Of a DNA stretch of 64,000 nucleotides, positions 1-9,885 are shown piece after piece. The position numbers were made by a program, and so were the translations under genes. Below the pieces are notes generated by a model. It saw only the letters and a program-made list of their open reading frames with translations. It was not told the origin of the DNA and searched no databases. The stretch is from JAJVID01 sp963743425. Lineage in GTDB: Bacteria; Acidobacteriota; Blastocatellia; RBC074. How positions within the stretch are numbered: the first letter of the stretch is position 1; each line of letters starts with the position of its first letter. The stretch is from the NCBI GenBank assembly GCA_963743425.1, contig CAVUPU010000002.1:806001-870000 (forward strand). The letters are read 5' to 3'.

Positions 1-1725
1 GCGCGAGAGATGCGGTCACAGACCGGTTACCTCACGCAAACGTTCAGCCTCTACCCCGACCTCAGCGTGATGGAGAACATCCGCTACATCGGTGAACTGC
101 GGCGTGTTCCGCCCGATGAGATTGTCGAGCGCGGCCGCCGTTACTTGCGGATGTTCGATATGGATCGCTTCGAGGAGAGGCTGGCCGGGCGGTTGAGCGG
201 CGGCATGAAACAGAAACTGTCGCTGGCTTGCGCGCTCGTGCCACAGCCTCGCGTGTTGTTGCTGGACGAGCCAACCACGGGCGTCGATCCGGTGTCGCGC
301 CGCGAATTCTGGGACACACTCGCGCATCTGGTGGCCGAGGGGCTGACGATTCTGGTGGCCACTCCGTATCTGGATGAGGCCGAAAGGTGCCGGCGGGTCG
401 CGCTGATGCATCTGGGCGAGATTCGGCAGCTTGGCGCTCCCCTCGAATTGCGGGCCGGTTTGCGGGCCCGAAGGCTGGAGTTGCGCGCCTCGAATCTCGT
501 CGAAGCTGAACGAGCGATTTCTGAAATCGCCGGGCCGGATGAAAAGATCGTTGACGTCCAGCGGTTCGGCGACCGCCTCGACCTTCTCGCGCTCGAGCCG
601 GAGGAAGCGAAGCTCATTCTGCAAAAGCGAATGAGCGAGGTCGGGCTGCGAATCGATGAGATTCGCGTCGATGAGCCGACCCTCGAAAACACTTTCGTCG
701 CGACGCTGCGCGGTCTGGGGCAGGAGTTGCGCGAACCGCCGTTCCCATGCCGCCACGATCACAGCGAACTGCGCGGGCGAGTCGCGATCGACGCCGACAA
801 TCTCACTAAACAGTTCGGGACGTTCACCGCCGTGAAGAACGTCAGCTTGCAGGTTCAGCACGGGGAGATTTACGGACTGCTCGGCGCGAACGGCGCAGGC
901 AAGACGACGACCATCAAGATGCTCTGCGGGCTGATCGAGCCGACTAGCGGAGAGGTACGCCTTGCAGGCGAACGCAGCCTGCGCTCCGGCGGCGTGCGCC
1001 AGCAGATCGGCTATATGTCGCAAAAGTTTTCGCTCTACAACGACCTCTCGATAGAAGAGAACCTGGATTTCTTCGCGGGCGTTTACGGCGTGCCCGACGA
1101 AGAGCGCGAAGAAAAGAAGCGATGGGCGCTCGCGTTTTCGGGACTCGAAGGCAAGGAGGGTCAAATCACCGGCAGCCTGCCCGGTGGATGGAAGCAGCGC
1201 GTGGCCTTCGGCGCGGCCATCATGCACGAGCCTCGCGTGCTCTTCCTCGACGAGCCGACTTCCGGCGTCGACCCGCTGGCGCGCCGCGCTTTCTGGAAGA
1301 TGATCAACAGGCTGGCCGACGCTGGCGCCGCGATCCTCGTCACCACGCACTATCTCGAAGAGTCCGAACAGTGCAACCGGCTGGGAATGATGGTCGCTGG
1401 CGAGCTTATGGCCGAGGGCAGCCCGAACAGCCTTAAGAGCCAGCAGACCGGTCATTTATTGGAGTTTGTAGTCGATCACCCGCAGCGCGCCGCCGACCTG
1501 CTGAAGAGAGAGGCCGAGCGATGGAGAGTTTCGATCTTCGGCGACCGGCTCCACGTCATCTCCGACGAGGACCCGCAAAGCTGTCAGCGGGCGATCACGG
1601 AGGAGCTTGAAGCCAATGGGATTCACGTACGCGACGCGCGAGAGGGGCGCTTCTCGATGGAAGACGTCTTTATCAGCGTCGTAGAGAAGGCGCGACTGGA
1701 AGGCAAAGTCGCGTCAGAGGATTGA
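1..1725 (+). CDS. Double-ATPase subunit of a YbhF-like ABC exporter (5' end outside window)
   Basis: The frame is open from base 1, so the gene starts upstream of the window. Two ABC ATPase domains lie in tandem. The first lacks its Walker A here (cut by the window edge) but has signature LSGGMKQ and Walker B LLLDEPTTGVDP. The second, from about residue 255, has Walker A GANGAGKTTT, a variant signature LPGGWKQ and Walker B LFLDEPTSGVDP. This layout is that of YbhF, the cytoplasmic motor of a tripartite drug exporter. Two ABC-2 permeases and a TolC-like protein follow on the same strand, so all four probably form one complex; the periplasmic HlyD-type adaptor would be expected upstream, outside the window. 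The PGGW signature in domain 2 is odd (S to P, M to W) and suggests one degenerate ATP site. Family assignment is firm; the substrate is unknown. Confidence 0.92.
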   Translation, partial: AREMRSQTGYLTQTFSLYPDLSVMENIRYIGELRRVPPDEIVERGRRYLRMFDMDRFEERLAGRLSGGMKQKLSLACALVPQPRVLLLDEPTTGVDPVSRREFWDTLAHLVAEGLTILVATPYLDEAERCRRVALMHLGEIRQLGAPLELRAGLRARRLELRASNLVEAERAISEIAGPDEKIVDVQRFGDRLDLLALEPEEAKLILQKRMSEVGLRIDEIRVDEPTLENTFVATLRGLGQELREPPFPCRHDHSELRGRVAIDADNLTKQFGTFTAVKNVSLQVQHGEIYGLLGANGAGKTTTIKMLCGLIEPTSGEVRLAGERSLRSGGVRQQIGYMSQKFSLYNDLSIEENLDFFAGVYGVPDEEREEKKRWALAFSGLEGKEGQITGSLPGGWKQRVAFGAAIMHEPRVLFLDEPTSGVDPLARRAFWKMINRLADAGAAILVTTHYLEESEQCNRLGMMVAGELMAEGSPNSLKSQQTGHLLEFVVDHPQRAADLLKREAERWRVSIFGDRLHVISDEDPQSCQRAITEELEANGIHVRDAREGRFSMEDVFISVVEKARLEGKVASED

Positions 1726-1726
1726 A

Positions 1727-1844
1727 CAGGTGTCAGGTGTCAGGTGTCAGGTGTCAGGTGTCAGGTGTTTGTAAGAACGCGATGCCTGAACCCTTTGCCC
1801 CTGAAACCTGAAACCTGAAACCTGAAACCTGAAACCTGAAACCT
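1727..1844. repeat. Paired heptanucleotide arrays (TCAGGTG and CCTGAAA units)
   Basis: About six copies of TCAGGTG run from 1727 to 1768 and about six of CCTGAAA from 1799 to 1844, with a short unique spacer. Both have a 7-bp period and share TCAGGT/ACCTGA in opposite orientation, so they can partly pair. The second array ends seven bases before the ATG of the next gene and leaves no Shine-Dalgarno sequence there. Confidence 0.9.
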
Positions 1845-1850
1845 ATTGAA

Positions 1851-2957
1851 ATGAGGCGAATACTTGCGCAAACCCGCAAAGAACTGACCCAGATCGTCCG
1901 AGACTGGCGGACACTCGCGCTGGCGCTCGTTCTTCCAATGATTCTGCTCGTCTTGAACGGATCGGCGATCTCGCTAACCGTGAGCGACCTCCCCATCATC
2001 GTGCGGGATTTCGACGATTCGCCGGCTTCACGCGAGTTCATAGACGCCTTCCGCGCCTCGCTCACATTCCACGTCGTCTCCTTCCCCCTGGATAGACAAC
2101 CTGACGAGGCGTTCCTGTCCAATGCCGCGCACGCCGCGATCATCATCCCTGTTCATTTTGGACGGGGGATAGCGCGCGGAGATAACTCACCGGCGCAAAT
2201 CCTGGTGGACGCTTCTGACGCCAATACCGCCAGACTGATCGCGGGGTACGCCGGCCAGATTACGCAGGCTTACAACCGGCGCACGGCCACGGCCACGCAT
2301 CCCGAACCGGTTCAGACGGCGATCCGGCTCTGGTTCAACCCCGGACGCTCGTCCAAGAAGTTTTATGGGCCGGGCATTTTCGTTCTGGGGATCTCGATGT
2401 TCCCTCCCCTCCTGGCCTCGCTGGCGATGGCGAAAGAGTGGGAGCAGCAGACCATCCTGCAGGTCTTCGTCTCCAACGTCTCCGCGCACGAGTTCCTGCT
2501 CGGAAAGATCCTGGCCTTCGTCATGGTGGCGCTCGCGGAAAGCCTGCTCGGGCTCGCGCTGCTGTTCACTTACTTTGGCCTCGGTCTGGCCGGCGATCCG
2601 ACACCGTTCATTGTGGCCACCGTCCTGTACTCCTTCTGCGTCGCTTCGTTTGGAACGCTGATCGGGGCCGCCATTCCCAGCCAGGCGTCTGCGATGCAGG
2701 CAGTCGCTCTCGGCGGTTTCCTGCTGGTCTTCCTGCTTTCCGGCCTTCTGTTTCCGGTGGAAAACATCCCCGCCGGATTGCGCTGGCTCTCTCACTTTGT
2801 CTGGGGCAGGTACTACATCGAGATCGTGCGCGATGCGTTGCTGCAGGGCGGCGGCTGGCCCGCCGTATGGTTCAAGGTCCTGATCATCGGCGTCATCGGC
2901 GCGGTCTTTTACGCGCTGGCGTGGCGCAGCATGCGACGCATGCAACTCAAGGGGTAA
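1851..2957 (+). CDS. ABC-2 type permease, YbhS/YbhR family
   Basis: 368 residues with the ABC-2 layout: one N-terminal membrane segment (about residues 20-45), a large extracytoplasmic region (about 45-175), then five hydrophobic segments to the C terminus. The extracytoplasmic part has the usual RDFDDSPASREF and DASDANTARL motifs of this family. It pairs with the permease four bases downstream and the double ATPase upstream to form the inner-membrane part of a drug exporter. The ATG follows a heptanucleotide array with no recognisable ribosome binding site, so translation may be weak or depend on read-through from the upstream gene. Subfamily is reasonably sure; the substrate cannot be read from the sequence. 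Confidence 0.9.
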   Translation: MRRILAQTRKELTQIVRDWRTLALALVLPMILLVLNGSAISLTVSDLPIIVRDFDDSPASREFIDAFRASLTFHVVSFPLDRQPDEAFLSNAAHAAIIIPVHFGRGIARGDNSPAQILVDASDANTARLIAGYAGQITQAYNRRTATATHPEPVQTAIRLWFNPGRSSKKFYGPGIFVLGISMFPPLLASLAMAKEWEQQTILQVFVSNVSAHEFLLGKILAFVMVALAESLLGLALLFTYFGLGLAGDPTPFIVATVLYSFCVASFGTLIGAAIPSQASAMQAVALGGFLLVFLLSGLLFPVENIPAGLRWLSHFVWGRYYIEIVRDALLQGGGWPAVWFKVLIIGVIGAVFYALAWRSMRRMQLKG

Positions 2958-2960
2958 CAA

Positions 2961-4106
2961 ATGAAAGGACGGATTCGCGCCCTGATGCGAAAAGAGTTCA
3001 ACCAGATCAAGCGTGACCGGCGATTGGCGTTCTCTCTCATTCTCCCGCCGACGCTGCAGTTATTGCTCTTCGGCTTCGCATTGAGCGCCGAGGTGACGAA
3101 CCTGCGGCTCGGCGTGGTTGATAACAGCAAGACGCCTGAGAGCCGGGAGCTGATTGCAACGCTGAGCGAGAGCAAGAGTTTTCGCCTGGCCGGTTACTAC
3201 TTTTCGACCGGCGATCTCGGCGACGCGATCAACCGCAACGATCTCGACGCGGGACTGGTCATTCCGTACGACTTCGCCCGCGACCTCTATCGAGGCCGCG
3301 CGACCACCGTTCAGGTTCTCTTGAACGCGATGAACGCGAACACGGCGGCGATCAGCCAGGGCTACATCGAAGGCGTCATCCGGGCGTACAACCGCACGCT
3401 GCTTGCAGAAGGCCTCCGCGCCGATTTCCGGCAGATCGCCGCGCCGGACGTCAGTCGCCGCGGCCAGGCGCTGTTGCATCCAGCCTTCCTTTACAACCCC
3501 GGTCTGGTTGACTCTTGGTTCATCGTGACTGGCGTCTTCGGCCTGTTGTTGATTCTCAACAGCTCGCTCGTCGCCTCCGGGGCGATAGTCAAAGAGCGAG
3601 AGGCCGGGACGATCGAGCAGTTGCTCATGTCGCCCGCCAGCACGTCCGAAATCATCATCGCCAAGATCACGCCGCTCTTCGTTCTGCTGTGCTCGATGGC
3701 GCTTCTGGCGATCGTAATCATCAAGCTCGTCTTCCGCGTCCCCTTTCATGGCAGCTTGACACTCGTGCTCGGCGCCGCTGCGCTGTGCGTGCTGGCAGGG
3801 ATCAGCATCGGCGCGGTCATCGCCACCCTCAGCAAGTCAGCGCAGCAAGCGCTCTTGACCAGCTTCTTCGTCAACCCTCCCCTCGCGACGTTATCGGGAG
3901 CCTTCAATCCCGTGGAGGCGATGCCGCGATGGTTGCAGCCCCTGACCGTCATCAATCCGATTCACCACTTCGCGACCATCGCGCGCGCGAGCATGCTCAA
4001 AGGAAGCGGGCTAGCGGATCTCTGGCCCAATTTCCTGGGCCTGTTCGTCATCACGCTCGTCCTGTTTTCGCTGAGCGTGTGGCGTTTCCGAAAACAGCTT
4101 AGCTAG
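2961..4106 (+). CDS. ABC-2 type permease, second subunit (YbhR/YbhS family)
   Basis: 381 residues, starting three bases after the preceding stop with an AAGGGG site. It has the same architecture as its neighbour: N-terminal membrane segment, extracytoplasmic region with VVDNSKTPESRELI and LNAMNANTAAI motifs, and C-terminal membrane cluster with the ABC-2 signature around VKEREAGTIEQLLMSP. Homology between the two permeases is visible by eye, consistent with a heterodimeric channel driven by the YbhF-like double ATPase. Tight spacing indicates one operon with the neighbours on both sides. Confidence 0.92.
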   Translation: MKGRIRALMRKEFNQIKRDRRLAFSLILPPTLQLLLFGFALSAEVTNLRLGVVDNSKTPESRELIATLSESKSFRLAGYYFSTGDLGDAINRNDLDAGLVIPYDFARDLYRGRATTVQVLLNAMNANTAAISQGYIEGVIRAYNRTLLAEGLRADFRQIAAPDVSRRGQALLHPAFLYNPGLVDSWFIVTGVFGLLLILNSSLVASGAIVKEREAGTIEQLLMSPASTSEIIIAKITPLFVLLCSMALLAIVIIKLVFRVPFHGSLTLVLGAAALCVLAGISIGAVIATLSKSAQQALLTSFFVNPPLATLSGAFNPVEAMPRWLQPLTVINPIHHFATIARASMLKGSGLADLWPNFLGLFVITLVLFSLSVWRFRKQLS

Positions 4107-4123
4107 GGAGGGAGTCAAGACTG

Positions 4124-5860
4124 ATGAGAAGACAAATTTTCAATCTCTGCAAGGTTGCGTATCACCGCCGCTCTGCGGCGGAGAAACACATGCACAAGTT
4201 GCAAAATTTGATGCGATCTTCGATCCCCGATCTTCGATCCTCGATCCCCGATCTTCGATCCTCGACCCTCGATCCTCGATCCTCGATCTTCCTCCGTGTG
4301 TTCCGCGTTCTTCCCGTCTTCATATTTGCGATCCTTGCCTGCTCGTCTCACGCATTCGCTCAGTTCAGACCGACAAGCAGACAAATATCGGAGACAGAGG
4401 GAGCGCAAGCCAATCAACTTCCGCTTTCGGGACGAAGCGGGCAGACAGGGTCTGTGACGGCGACCCAAACTCCGACGCCCGGCGCGACGACCAGCATCAA
4501 CACCATTAACCCGACAGTCCAGACTCAAGGCTCTTTCGCCGGCAGCGTCTCAGGCGCGGCCCGGCTGCCGTTCTCCGGCAGGCTCTCGCTACGCGAAGCC
4601 GTGGGGCGTGGAATCGACTTCAACCTGGGCGCGGTGGGGTTGACGAACGCCGTGATCGAGGCGCGCGGCCAACGCAAGGTCGTTCGAAGCGCTCTGCTCC
4701 CGAACCTGAGCGGGTATCTGAGCGAAACAGTCCAGCAAATAAACCTGGGGGCGACGGGCGTTGGCCTCGGCCAGCAGATCGGTCAGCAGATTCCGGGCCT
4801 CTCAATACCTTCCGTCGTGGGGCCGTTCAACTTTTTCGATCTTCGCGCGACCCTGAGGCAGAAAGTGATAGACGTGACGGCATGGAAAAACTACGGTTCG
4901 GTCAAAGAGATCGTGCGGGCCAACGAAGAGACGGCCGAGGACGCGCACGACCTGGTTGTCCTGGCCGTCGGCGGCGCTTATCTTCAGGTGATCGCGGCGA
5001 AAGCGAGGCTGGACGCGACGCGCGCTCAACTGGAGACTGCAAACGCCCTTTATCGACAGGCGCTCGAACAGCGCAACGCCGGCGTCATCGCGCAGACCGA
5101 TCTCAATCGCGCTCAGATTCAGGCTCTCACCGAACAGCAGCGAATTATCACGCTCCAGAACGATCTGGCGAAACAGAAGATCAACCTGGCGCGGCTGACC
5201 GGCCTGCCGCCGAACGAATTCTACGAAACCACCGATCTGGTTCCCTTCTCGCCCGCGCCTCCGATGGGGCTGGCTGAGGCTTTGAGGTATGCGATGGAGC
5301 ATCGCTCGGATCTGAGGGCGGCGGAGGCGCAGGTCCGGGCGGCGGAGAAGGCGCTATCAGCCTCTCGCGCCGAACGTCTCCCCTCATTCTCGATATACGC
5401 CGATTACGGCGTGATCGGAAAGAACCCGTCGCAATCGCACGGCACATTCCTCGTGGTCGGAACGCTGAGCTTTCCGATCTGGTTGGGCGGCCGCATCAAA
5501 GGAGATATCGAACAGGCGAAGGCGGCGCTGGCCCAGCGGCGCGCCGAACTCGAAGACCTCAGAAGTCAGATAGAGCGTGAAGTGCGCAACGCCTTCCTCG
5601 ACATGCAGGCGGCGGCCAGTCAGGTCGAAGTGGCGCTGAAGAACATCCAGGCGTCTTTGCAAAACCTGGACCTGTCGCGGCAGCGATTCGACGCCGGCGT
5701 GAGCGACAACATCGAGGTCGTGCGATCTCAGGAGGCGGTGGCCAACGCGCAACTCGATCACATCAACAGCCTCTTCGCCCACAACCTGGCGAAGCTCAGC
5801 CTGGCCCGGGCGATCGGGTGCGCAGCGGAGAACCTGCCGCAATTTCTGAGAATACAATGA
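4124..5860 (+). CDS. TolC-family outer membrane efflux protein
   Basis: Outer-membrane channel of the exporter encoded upstream, 18 bases after the permease stop. Two copies of the OEP domain are recognisable, the second beginning around the motif LSGRLSLREAVGRGI and ending in coiled regions rich in Q, A and R. The start is uncertain. From ATG 4124 the first 50 or so residues translate a heptanucleotide array (repeated RSSIPDL) ahead of a signal peptide (VFRVLPVFIFAILACSSHAFA). An in-frame GTG at 4298 would start exactly at that signal peptide, and ATG 4190 is a third option. The repeat-encoded leader is unlikely to be functional, so GTG 4298 is biologically attractive even though no strong ribosome site precedes it. 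Confidence 0.9.
   Translation: MRRQIFNLCKVAYHRRSAAEKHMHKLQNLMRSSIPDLRSSIPDLRSSTLDPRSSIFLRVFRVLPVFIFAILACSSHAFAQFRPTSRQISETEGAQANQLPLSGRSGQTGSVTATQTPTPGATTSINTINPTVQTQGSFAGSVSGAARLPFSGRLSLREAVGRGIDFNLGAVGLTNAVIEARGQRKVVRSALLPNLSGYLSETVQQINLGATGVGLGQQIGQQIPGLSIPSVVGPFNFFDLRATLRQKVIDVTAWKNYGSVKEIVRANEETAEDAHDLVVLAVGGAYLQVIAAKARLDATRAQLETANALYRQALEQRNAGVIAQTDLNRAQIQALTEQQRIITLQNDLAKQKINLARLTGLPPNEFYETTDLVPFSPAPPMGLAEALRYAMEHRSDLRAAEAQVRAAEKALSASRAERLPSFSIYADYGVIGKNPSQSHGTFLVVGTLSFPIWLGGRIKGDIEQAKAALAQRRAELEDLRSQIEREVRNAFLDMQAAASQVEVALKNIQASLQNLDLSRQRFDAGVSDNIEVVRSQEAVANAQLDHINSLFAHNLAKLSLARAIGCAAENLPQFLRIQ
4214..4290. repeat. Eleven-unit heptanucleotide array, consensus CGATCYT
   Basis: 77 bases, exactly 11 units of 7, alternating CGATCTT, CGATCCT and CGATCCC. 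It lies in the open frame of the TolC-like gene. Because 21 bases equal three units, it encodes a 7-residue periodic peptide (RSSIPDL). Confidence 0.92.
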
Positions 5861-5896
5861 TCGAGATTGACAAAGAGCCTCAGCTACCATTTCCTA

Positions 5897-6140
5897 TTTG
5901 ATATTTGTCATTTGTCATTCGTTATTCATCATTCGTCATTCGTCATTCGTCATTGGTCATTTGTCATTCGTCGTCGGTCATTGGTTTCTGATATTGAGCC
6001 ACATTCACGATAACGTATCCCGACATCGGCATTGGCCCGGAAAATGCTCAATACTCATCGGCATTGAAAGAGTTGGCTCCAGCAATAACAAATGACAATT
6101 AACCAACGACCAACGGCCAATAACCAATGACCAATGACCA

Positions 6141-6145
<5 letters not shown>
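5897..6145. repeat. Inverted heptanucleotide arrays between TolC and MsbA-like genes
   Basis: The intergenic space 5861-6140 holds two arrays: TCATTCG/TCATTTG units (about 5897-5985) and, after an unrelated spacer of about 100 bases, the complementary CCAATGA units (about 6089-6145). The arms are reverse complements in type and could form a long hairpin. The last CCAATGA unit supplies the ATG of the following gene. Confidence 0.88.
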
Positions 6146-7961
<1,816 letters not shown>

Positions 7962-8017
7962 GATACCGCGCGTCGTATTCCCGTTCCCAGCAAAGTAGTT
8001 TCCGATGGAGGCGCAAA

Positions 8018-8341
8018 ATGACGACATACACGACCTGCTATGCCGCGTTTCTACGTCCCGGCTCGCTCTGGGATCCGAACAAGACGGCGCGTGAGCAGCC
8101 GTTCTGGGACGACCACGCGCGCTATATGGACGCGCTGTTCGAGACAGGCGCGATCGTCCTCGGCGGGCCGTTCGCGGATCGGACCGGGTCGTTGGTCATC
8201 GTCAAAGCGGAAAATGCGGATCAGGTCCGGGAGATGTACCGGGAAGACCCGTGGGCGACGCAGGATGTGATGAAGATAGCCGATGTCAAGGAATGGACGA
8301 TCTTCCTGGACGGGCGGCAGGCGCAATCGCCTGCGCCTTAA
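8018..8341 (+). CDS. YCII-related (YciI-like) small protein
   Basis: 107 residues. ATG 8018 was chosen because GATGGAGG precedes it at good spacing; the open frame extends further upstream without support. The fold is that of the YCII/dimeric alpha-beta barrel family, with a conserved histidine and aspartate (WDDHARYMD), the GGPFADRTGSLVIV strand and the DPW turn. Members are small, probably dimeric proteins of unclear enzymatic role, often near sigma factor genes. An ECF sigma gene does lie on the opposite strand 0.6 kb away. Function is not known beyond the family. Confidence 0.82.
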   Translation: MTTYTTCYAAFLRPGSLWDPNKTAREQPFWDDHARYMDALFETGAIVLGGPFADRTGSLVIVKAENADQVREMYREDPWATQDVMKIADVKEWTIFLDGRQAQSPAP

Positions 8342-8355
8342 CTACAGTCATCGAA

Positions 8356-8440
8356 GGCGAGCGTTTAGAGTACCGACTTTAGTCGGCAGCGTTCGGGCGC
8401 CAAGCCCTGCCGACTAAAGTCGGTACTCTAAACGCTCGCC
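8356..8440. repeat. Perfect 34-bp inverted repeat (palindrome family A)
   Basis: Arms 8356-8389 and 8407-8440 are exact reverse complements around a 17-base loop, and four T follow. Each arm itself contains the smaller palindrome CCGACTTTAGTCGG, so a cruciform is possible. It lies between convergent genes and could act as a two-way terminator. Related copies with a changed core are at 12692 and 46690. Confidence 0.93.
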
Positions 8441-8448
8441 TTTTGTCG

Positions 8449-8880
8449 TCATCCGCAATGCTTCCCCTCGGCTCGCCGTTCGCGATCGCGCCGGCTCCAT
8501 TCGTGCATAAAATCGCGGATCCAATTACCAAGCTCTTCGGGGTTGAAGTCCACGCCGGCGCCCCAGCCCGGGACTTTGAATCCGGCGGCGAACCCGCGCG
8601 GCCAGAACTCTTCTTCCACTTTCACTTCGTCTTCGTAATAAGAGACAACCTGGCGGCAGGCCATTGCGACTGTCGTGAGCGAACTGTCTTCGGCCAGCGG
8701 CTCGAAGACGACCTTGATGTTCGTGTCGAGTTCACCCAATCTGGCCAGGATTTTGTTGAATTGTGAGACGGCGAAGCGGGCTTCGCTTTCTCCGGCGTTC
8801 ATCCATTGCACGCGCGTCGCCGAGCGCGCGGTTCGATGCAAAACGTTGACCAGTTTCTTGAGTTCCTGTTCTCTTTCCAT
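8449..8880 (-). CDS. Uncharacterised 143-residue protein, co-transcribed with an ECF sigma factor
   Basis: Start 8880 was chosen because GGAG lies seven bases upstream; the upstream extension of the frame translates a dispersed repeat. The product is soluble and charged, starts with a helical segment (EREQELKKLVNVLHR), and contains FNKILARLGELDTNIKVVFEPL and a tryptophan-rich end (WPRGFAAGFKVPGWG). No signal peptide, membrane segment or metal-binding cluster is seen. It follows the sigma factor gene by 68 bases on the same strand, so a regulatory partnership is possible but not shown. I do not recognise the family. Confidence 0.72.
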   Translation of the reverse strand: MEREQELKKLVNVLHRTARSATRVQWMNAGESEARFAVSQFNKILARLGELDTNIKVVFEPLAEDSSLTTVAMACRQVVSYYEDEVKVEEEFWPRGFAAGFKVPGWGAGVDFNPEELGNWIRDFMHEWSRRDRERRAEGKHCG

Positions 8881-8948
8881 TTCAATCTCCACGGTTGCGG
8901 AATCCGGGCGGGGGAAACCCGCCCCTACGTATTTCGATCTCCGATGTA

Positions 8949-9575
8949 TCAATTTTTGATTATTGACCTGGCTTGTCTGGCCAAGCCCTCCTTCTCCGGC
9001 TTGAGTTTTTCGCGCAACAACTGCTTCGCTCTATGCAACCGCCACTTGACGGTCGTCAGCGGCAGGTCCAGAAAATCCGCTATCCGCTTCAACGGCATCT
9101 CGTCGTAAAAACGCAACTTCAGGATCAACCGGTGGTCTTCATCGAGCGCATCAACAGCCGCACGCACCCAGGCTTCTTCAAACGTGTCTCGCGGCGCGAG
9201 CGGTCGCGCGAACGCCGCGCTACACTCGATCAACGCCTCGTCCAGATCGACTCGATGGCTGCGCTCCCGCCGTGATCGCTGGCTCATCCGCAGCGCCACG
9301 CGCCGGGTGATGGCGTAAAGCCACGAAGCGAACTTCGCCGGCTCTTCTATCGAGGGCAGAGCCTTGAAAGCCAGCAGCAACGATTCCTGCACGGCGTCTT
9401 CGGCCAGATCATTGCCCGCGCCGGAATTCCCTATGATGGATTGCGCCACTCGATAGGCCGCCGCGCGGTAACGCAAAGCCAGCGCGTCGAATGAGCGAAG
9501 GTCGCCCAGTATCGCCGCAATCGCCAGCATTTCGTCGGGCAGGTTTTCCGGTCTCGTCTCGGCCATGCGCGTCAC
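8949..9575 (-). CDS. ECF-type RNA polymerase sigma factor
   Basis: 208 residues with region 2 (about residues 30-100, including AEDAVQESLLLAFKAL and the -10 recognition helix region FASWLYAITRRVALR) and region 4 (about 140-195, with helix-turn-helix MPLKRIADFLDLPLTTVKWRLHRAKQLLREKL). No anti-sigma gene with a membrane segment follows; the downstream gene encodes the unknown 143-residue soluble protein. Start may be either M1 or M4 (9566). Control targets cannot be told from this sequence. Confidence 0.9.
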   Translation of the reverse strand: MTRMAETRPENLPDEMLAIAAILGDLRSFDALALRYRAAAYRVAQSIIGNSGAGNDLAEDAVQESLLLAFKALPSIEEPAKFASWLYAITRRVALRMSQRSRRERSHRVDLDEALIECSAAFARPLAPRDTFEEAWVRAAVDALDEDHRLILKLRFYDEMPLKRIADFLDLPLTTVKWRLHRAKQLLREKLKPEKEGLARQARSIIKN

Positions 9576-9653
9576 CCCGTCGCGTCCTTTATTCCGCCTG
9601 CATTTGACTAGAGACAGGTAATACGAAAAAGGATAGGCAGGGTGATTAAAAAA

Positions 9654-9701
9654 AATCGCCGGCCAGGGTTGTTGCGCGTGGCAACAAACCCAGCCGGCGA
9701 T
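9654..9701. terminator. Imperfect GC-rich hairpin with flanking A-run
   Basis: Arms around 9654-9675 and 9681-9701 pair with one extra base (ATCGCCGGC...GGGTTGTTGC against GCAACAAACCC...GCCGGCGAT). A run of A precedes it, equal to a T-run for transcripts on the minus strand, which suits termination of the MATE transcript. Confidence 0.6.
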
Positions 9702-9743
9702 CTATTCGAGTTAAGAGCCTCCGCGAAAATTTCGAGGCGCAAT

Positions 9744-9851
9744 CACATTTCATTTTCCATTTGCCATATTACATTTTTCATTTTCCATCGCAGACCGCCA
9801 CGCAACTCCGGCAATGACAAATGAAAAATGTAATATGGCAAATGGAAAATG
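9744..9851. repeat. Inverted heptanucleotide arrays (CATTTTC / GAAAATG type)
   Basis: Left block 9744-9789 consists of CATTTTC, CATTTGC, CATATTA, CATTTTT and CATTTTC units. Right block 9812-9851 is its reverse complement, separated by about 22 bases. It lies just past the MATE stop codon and with the GC hairpin fills the 310-base gap to the sigma factor gene. Confidence 0.88.
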
Positions 9852-9885
9852 AACACTCTTCCAAATCTATGGTTGGCCGAACACA

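Noticed and set aside
16..1455. 479-codon minus-strand open frame
   Set aside because: It is the antisense of the double ABC ATPase, whose Walker and signature motifs are beyond doubt.
8356..8440. Plain rho-independent terminator only
   Set aside because: It may terminate transcription, but 34-bp perfect arms and related copies elsewhere with compensated cores show that it belongs to a dispersed repeat family, so it is listed as a repeat.
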